Below, in pieces: positions 5,315-6,354 of a stretch of 6,354 nt of DNA. A program made the translations under genes and the position numbers. The DNA comes from Tannerella sp. (GTDB taxonomy: Bacteria; Bacteroidota; Bacteroidia; Bacteroidales; Tannerellaceae): the NCBI GenBank assembly GCA_031271245.1, contig JAISWC010000276.1, positions 1 to 6,354 of the forward strand, in the 5' to 3' direction. Position 1 is the stretch's first letter; every line of letters starts with the position of its first letter. The notes below the pieces were generated by a model, which saw only the letters and a list, made by a program, of their open reading frames with translations, was not told the DNA's origin and made no database searches.

Positions 5315-5467
5315 ATGGCAAAGAAAGCAGTTGCAACGTTTAAGAAAGGGGAAGGACGCACCTATTCCAAAGTGATTAAAATGGTTAAATCGCCGAAAAA
5401 CGGTGCGTATATTTTTCAGGAGGAAATGATTCCGAATGAAGAAGTGAAGGATTATTTTGCAAAGTGA
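5315..5467 (+). CDS. DUF4295 family small protein, likely ribosome-associated
   Basis: This 50-residue basic protein begins MAKKAVATFKKGEGRTYSKV and ends NEEVKDYFAK, matching the DUF4295 family known from Bacteroidota and usually encoded right after rpmG. The position and high lysine content point to a ribosomal role. I recall that a small extra large-subunit protein named bL38 was reported from a Flavobacterium ribosome and may be this family, but I cannot confirm it from sequence. It is the last gene of the operon, followed 27 bp later by an intrinsic terminator. Confidence 0.92.
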   Translation: MAKKAVATFKKGEGRTYSKVIKMVKSPKNGAYIFQEEMIPNEEVKDYFAK

Positions 5468-5494
5468 TCGTTTGTGATATAATAAAATAACGGA

Positions 5495-5526
5495 GGGTAT
5501 TCCACTTGCTGGATACCCTTTTTTTT
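5495..5526 (+). terminator. Intrinsic terminator of the ribosomal protein operon
   Basis: GGGTATTCCA (5495-5504) pairs with TGGATACCC (5510-5518) with one bulged T and the loop CTTGC, followed by eight T residues (5519-5526). This is a textbook Rho-independent terminator. It closes the operon and separates it from the methyltransferase gene, whose ATG comes only 11 bp later. Confidence 0.93.
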
Positions 5527-5537
5527 ATATTTCAATC

Positions 5538-6320
5538 ATGATAAAACGAATCTACCGGTTGCTTTTCACCGAAAAACGGCGTATAGAAAACCGCCTGCTG
5601 TTTAACAGGATGCTGTCGGTTTTTTACCGGGGAAATACGTATTGCTGCAATTGCTGCGGTAAATCATTCCGAAAGTTCAAATCCAAAGGGACGGCGCTGA
5701 TGAAACGGAAAAATGCCGAATGTCCTTATTGCGGTTCGCTGGAACGGGGACGGAACCTGCTGTTTTTTATTGAAAATGAAACGGATATATTAACCGCCCA
5801 ACCGGCAATACTGCATTTTGCGCCCGAATGGTGTTTATGGCCGATTTTTAAAAAAACCGGCAACCGGAATTACATTACAGCCGATATTAATCCCGATTTG
5901 GCCGACTGTCCGGCTGATATAACGGATATTCCTTTTCCCGACAACAGATTTGACTATATCATTTGCTTTCATGTGTTAGGTCATGTCCCGGACGAAAAAA
6001 AGGCGGTTGAAGAAATGTACAGGGTATTGAAGCCGACGGGTACGGCTCTGATTGCAACGATCATTGATCCGGATAATCCGCATACGTTTGAAACGGACGA
6101 TGCCGATACACCCCTGAAACGGTTGCACTGTTATTCCGAACCGGACCTTCTCCGCCTGCACGGAACCGATTTTGACCGGCGGTTAATGCAGGGAGGTTTT
6201 AAAGTGGAAGTAATCGATTATCCTTCTGTCCTGGGCGAAGAAATGAAAAAAAAATATGCTTTGGGCGACGGCAGGCGCGAACTGATTTTCCGGTGCACGA
6301 AAGATTACGGCAGTCAATAG
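5538..6320 (+). CDS. Class I SAM-dependent methyltransferase with N-terminal zinc-ribbon-like region
   Basis: This 260-residue protein has a Rossmann-fold methyltransferase domain (Methyltransf_11-like, about 88-175). ILHFAPE (91-97) replaces the usual glycine-rich motif I, D116 in ADINPD should bind the SAM ribose, DITDIPF is at 127-133, and the post-motif segment ends YRVLKPTGTA (161-170). The N-terminus has paired cysteines, C37xxC40 (or C36xxC39) and C62xxC65, followed by GSLERGR; the CPxCGSLER pattern is typical of methyltransferases in surface-polysaccharide or glycan clusters. The motif normally read HVLEH is HVLGH here (145-149). The start at 5538 gives the IKRIYRLLF opening I recall as usual for relatives. 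The gene lies directly behind a terminator, so it needs read-through or its own promoter. The substrate is unknown. Confidence 0.88.
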   Translation: MIKRIYRLLFTEKRRIENRLLFNRMLSVFYRGNTYCCNCCGKSFRKFKSKGTALMKRKNAECPYCGSLERGRNLLFFIENETDILTAQPAILHFAPEWCLWPIFKKTGNRNYITADINPDLADCPADITDIPFPDNRFDYIICFHVLGHVPDEKKAVEEMYRVLKPTGTALIATIIDPDNPHTFETDDADTPLKRLHCYSEPDLLRLHGTDFDRRLMQGGFKVEVIDYPSVLGEEMKKKYALGDGRRELIFRCTKDYGSQ

Positions 6321-6354
6321 TTATACTGCACGCAGCATGGTTTTGTGCGTTCTT

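Noticed and set aside
6330..6354. ACGCA/TGCGT stem after the methyltransferase
   Set aside because: The stem is short with an 11-base loop, and the window ends before any T-run could be seen.

Overview
The window looks like a chromosomal segment of a Bacteroidota bacterium, most likely Bacteroidales. Three signs support this. First, several intergenic regions carry the phylum's promoter pattern, a TTG/TTTG -33 box and a TAnnTTTG -7 box 19-20 bp apart. Second, there is an rpmB-rpmG-DUF4295 cluster whose third gene is a 50-residue protein typical of the phylum. Third, most genes lack a Shine-Dalgarno sequence, the tRNAs do not encode a full CCA end, and a single-domain ECF sigma factor and an S41 lipoprotein protease of Bacteroidota type are present.

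Layout. Positions 30-1943 hold a leftward pair: a UbiA/MenA-like membrane prenyltransferase and, 21 bp downstream, a radical SAM enzyme with four extra C-terminal cysteines. They probably share the promoter near 1966-1973 and may act in one quinone- or lipid-related pathway, but the product cannot be read from sequence. A 245-bp divergent spacer with a GC-rich palindrome separates them from a rightward ECF sigma factor (2189-2737). A short spacer with a five-unit heptamer tandem array and an AT-rich dyad leads to an S41/PDZ lipoprotein protease (start probably at 2880, stop 4355) with its own well-formed promoter. No anti-sigma gene adjoins the sigma factor.

The right half is mostly translation machinery: a strong promoter, a terminator-like hairpin in the leader, two tRNA-Leu genes (CAG and GAG), a second strong promoter flanked by an 8-bp inverted repeat, then rpmB (bL28), rpmG (bL33) and a DUF4295 gene, closed by a clear intrinsic terminator at 5495-5526. 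Immediately after it is an N-terminal zinc-ribbon SAM methyltransferase of a type often found in surface-polysaccharide loci, where many Bacteroidota instead carry ftsY.

Most of the content is ordinary core-genome material. The parts most worth a second look are the prenyltransferase/radical SAM pair, the sigma factor beside a protease rather than an anti-sigma factor, the terminator-like hairpin downstream of the tRNA promoter, and the unusually strong Shine-Dalgarno sites before rpmG and the DUF4295 gene. No mobile element or CRISPR array was seen.
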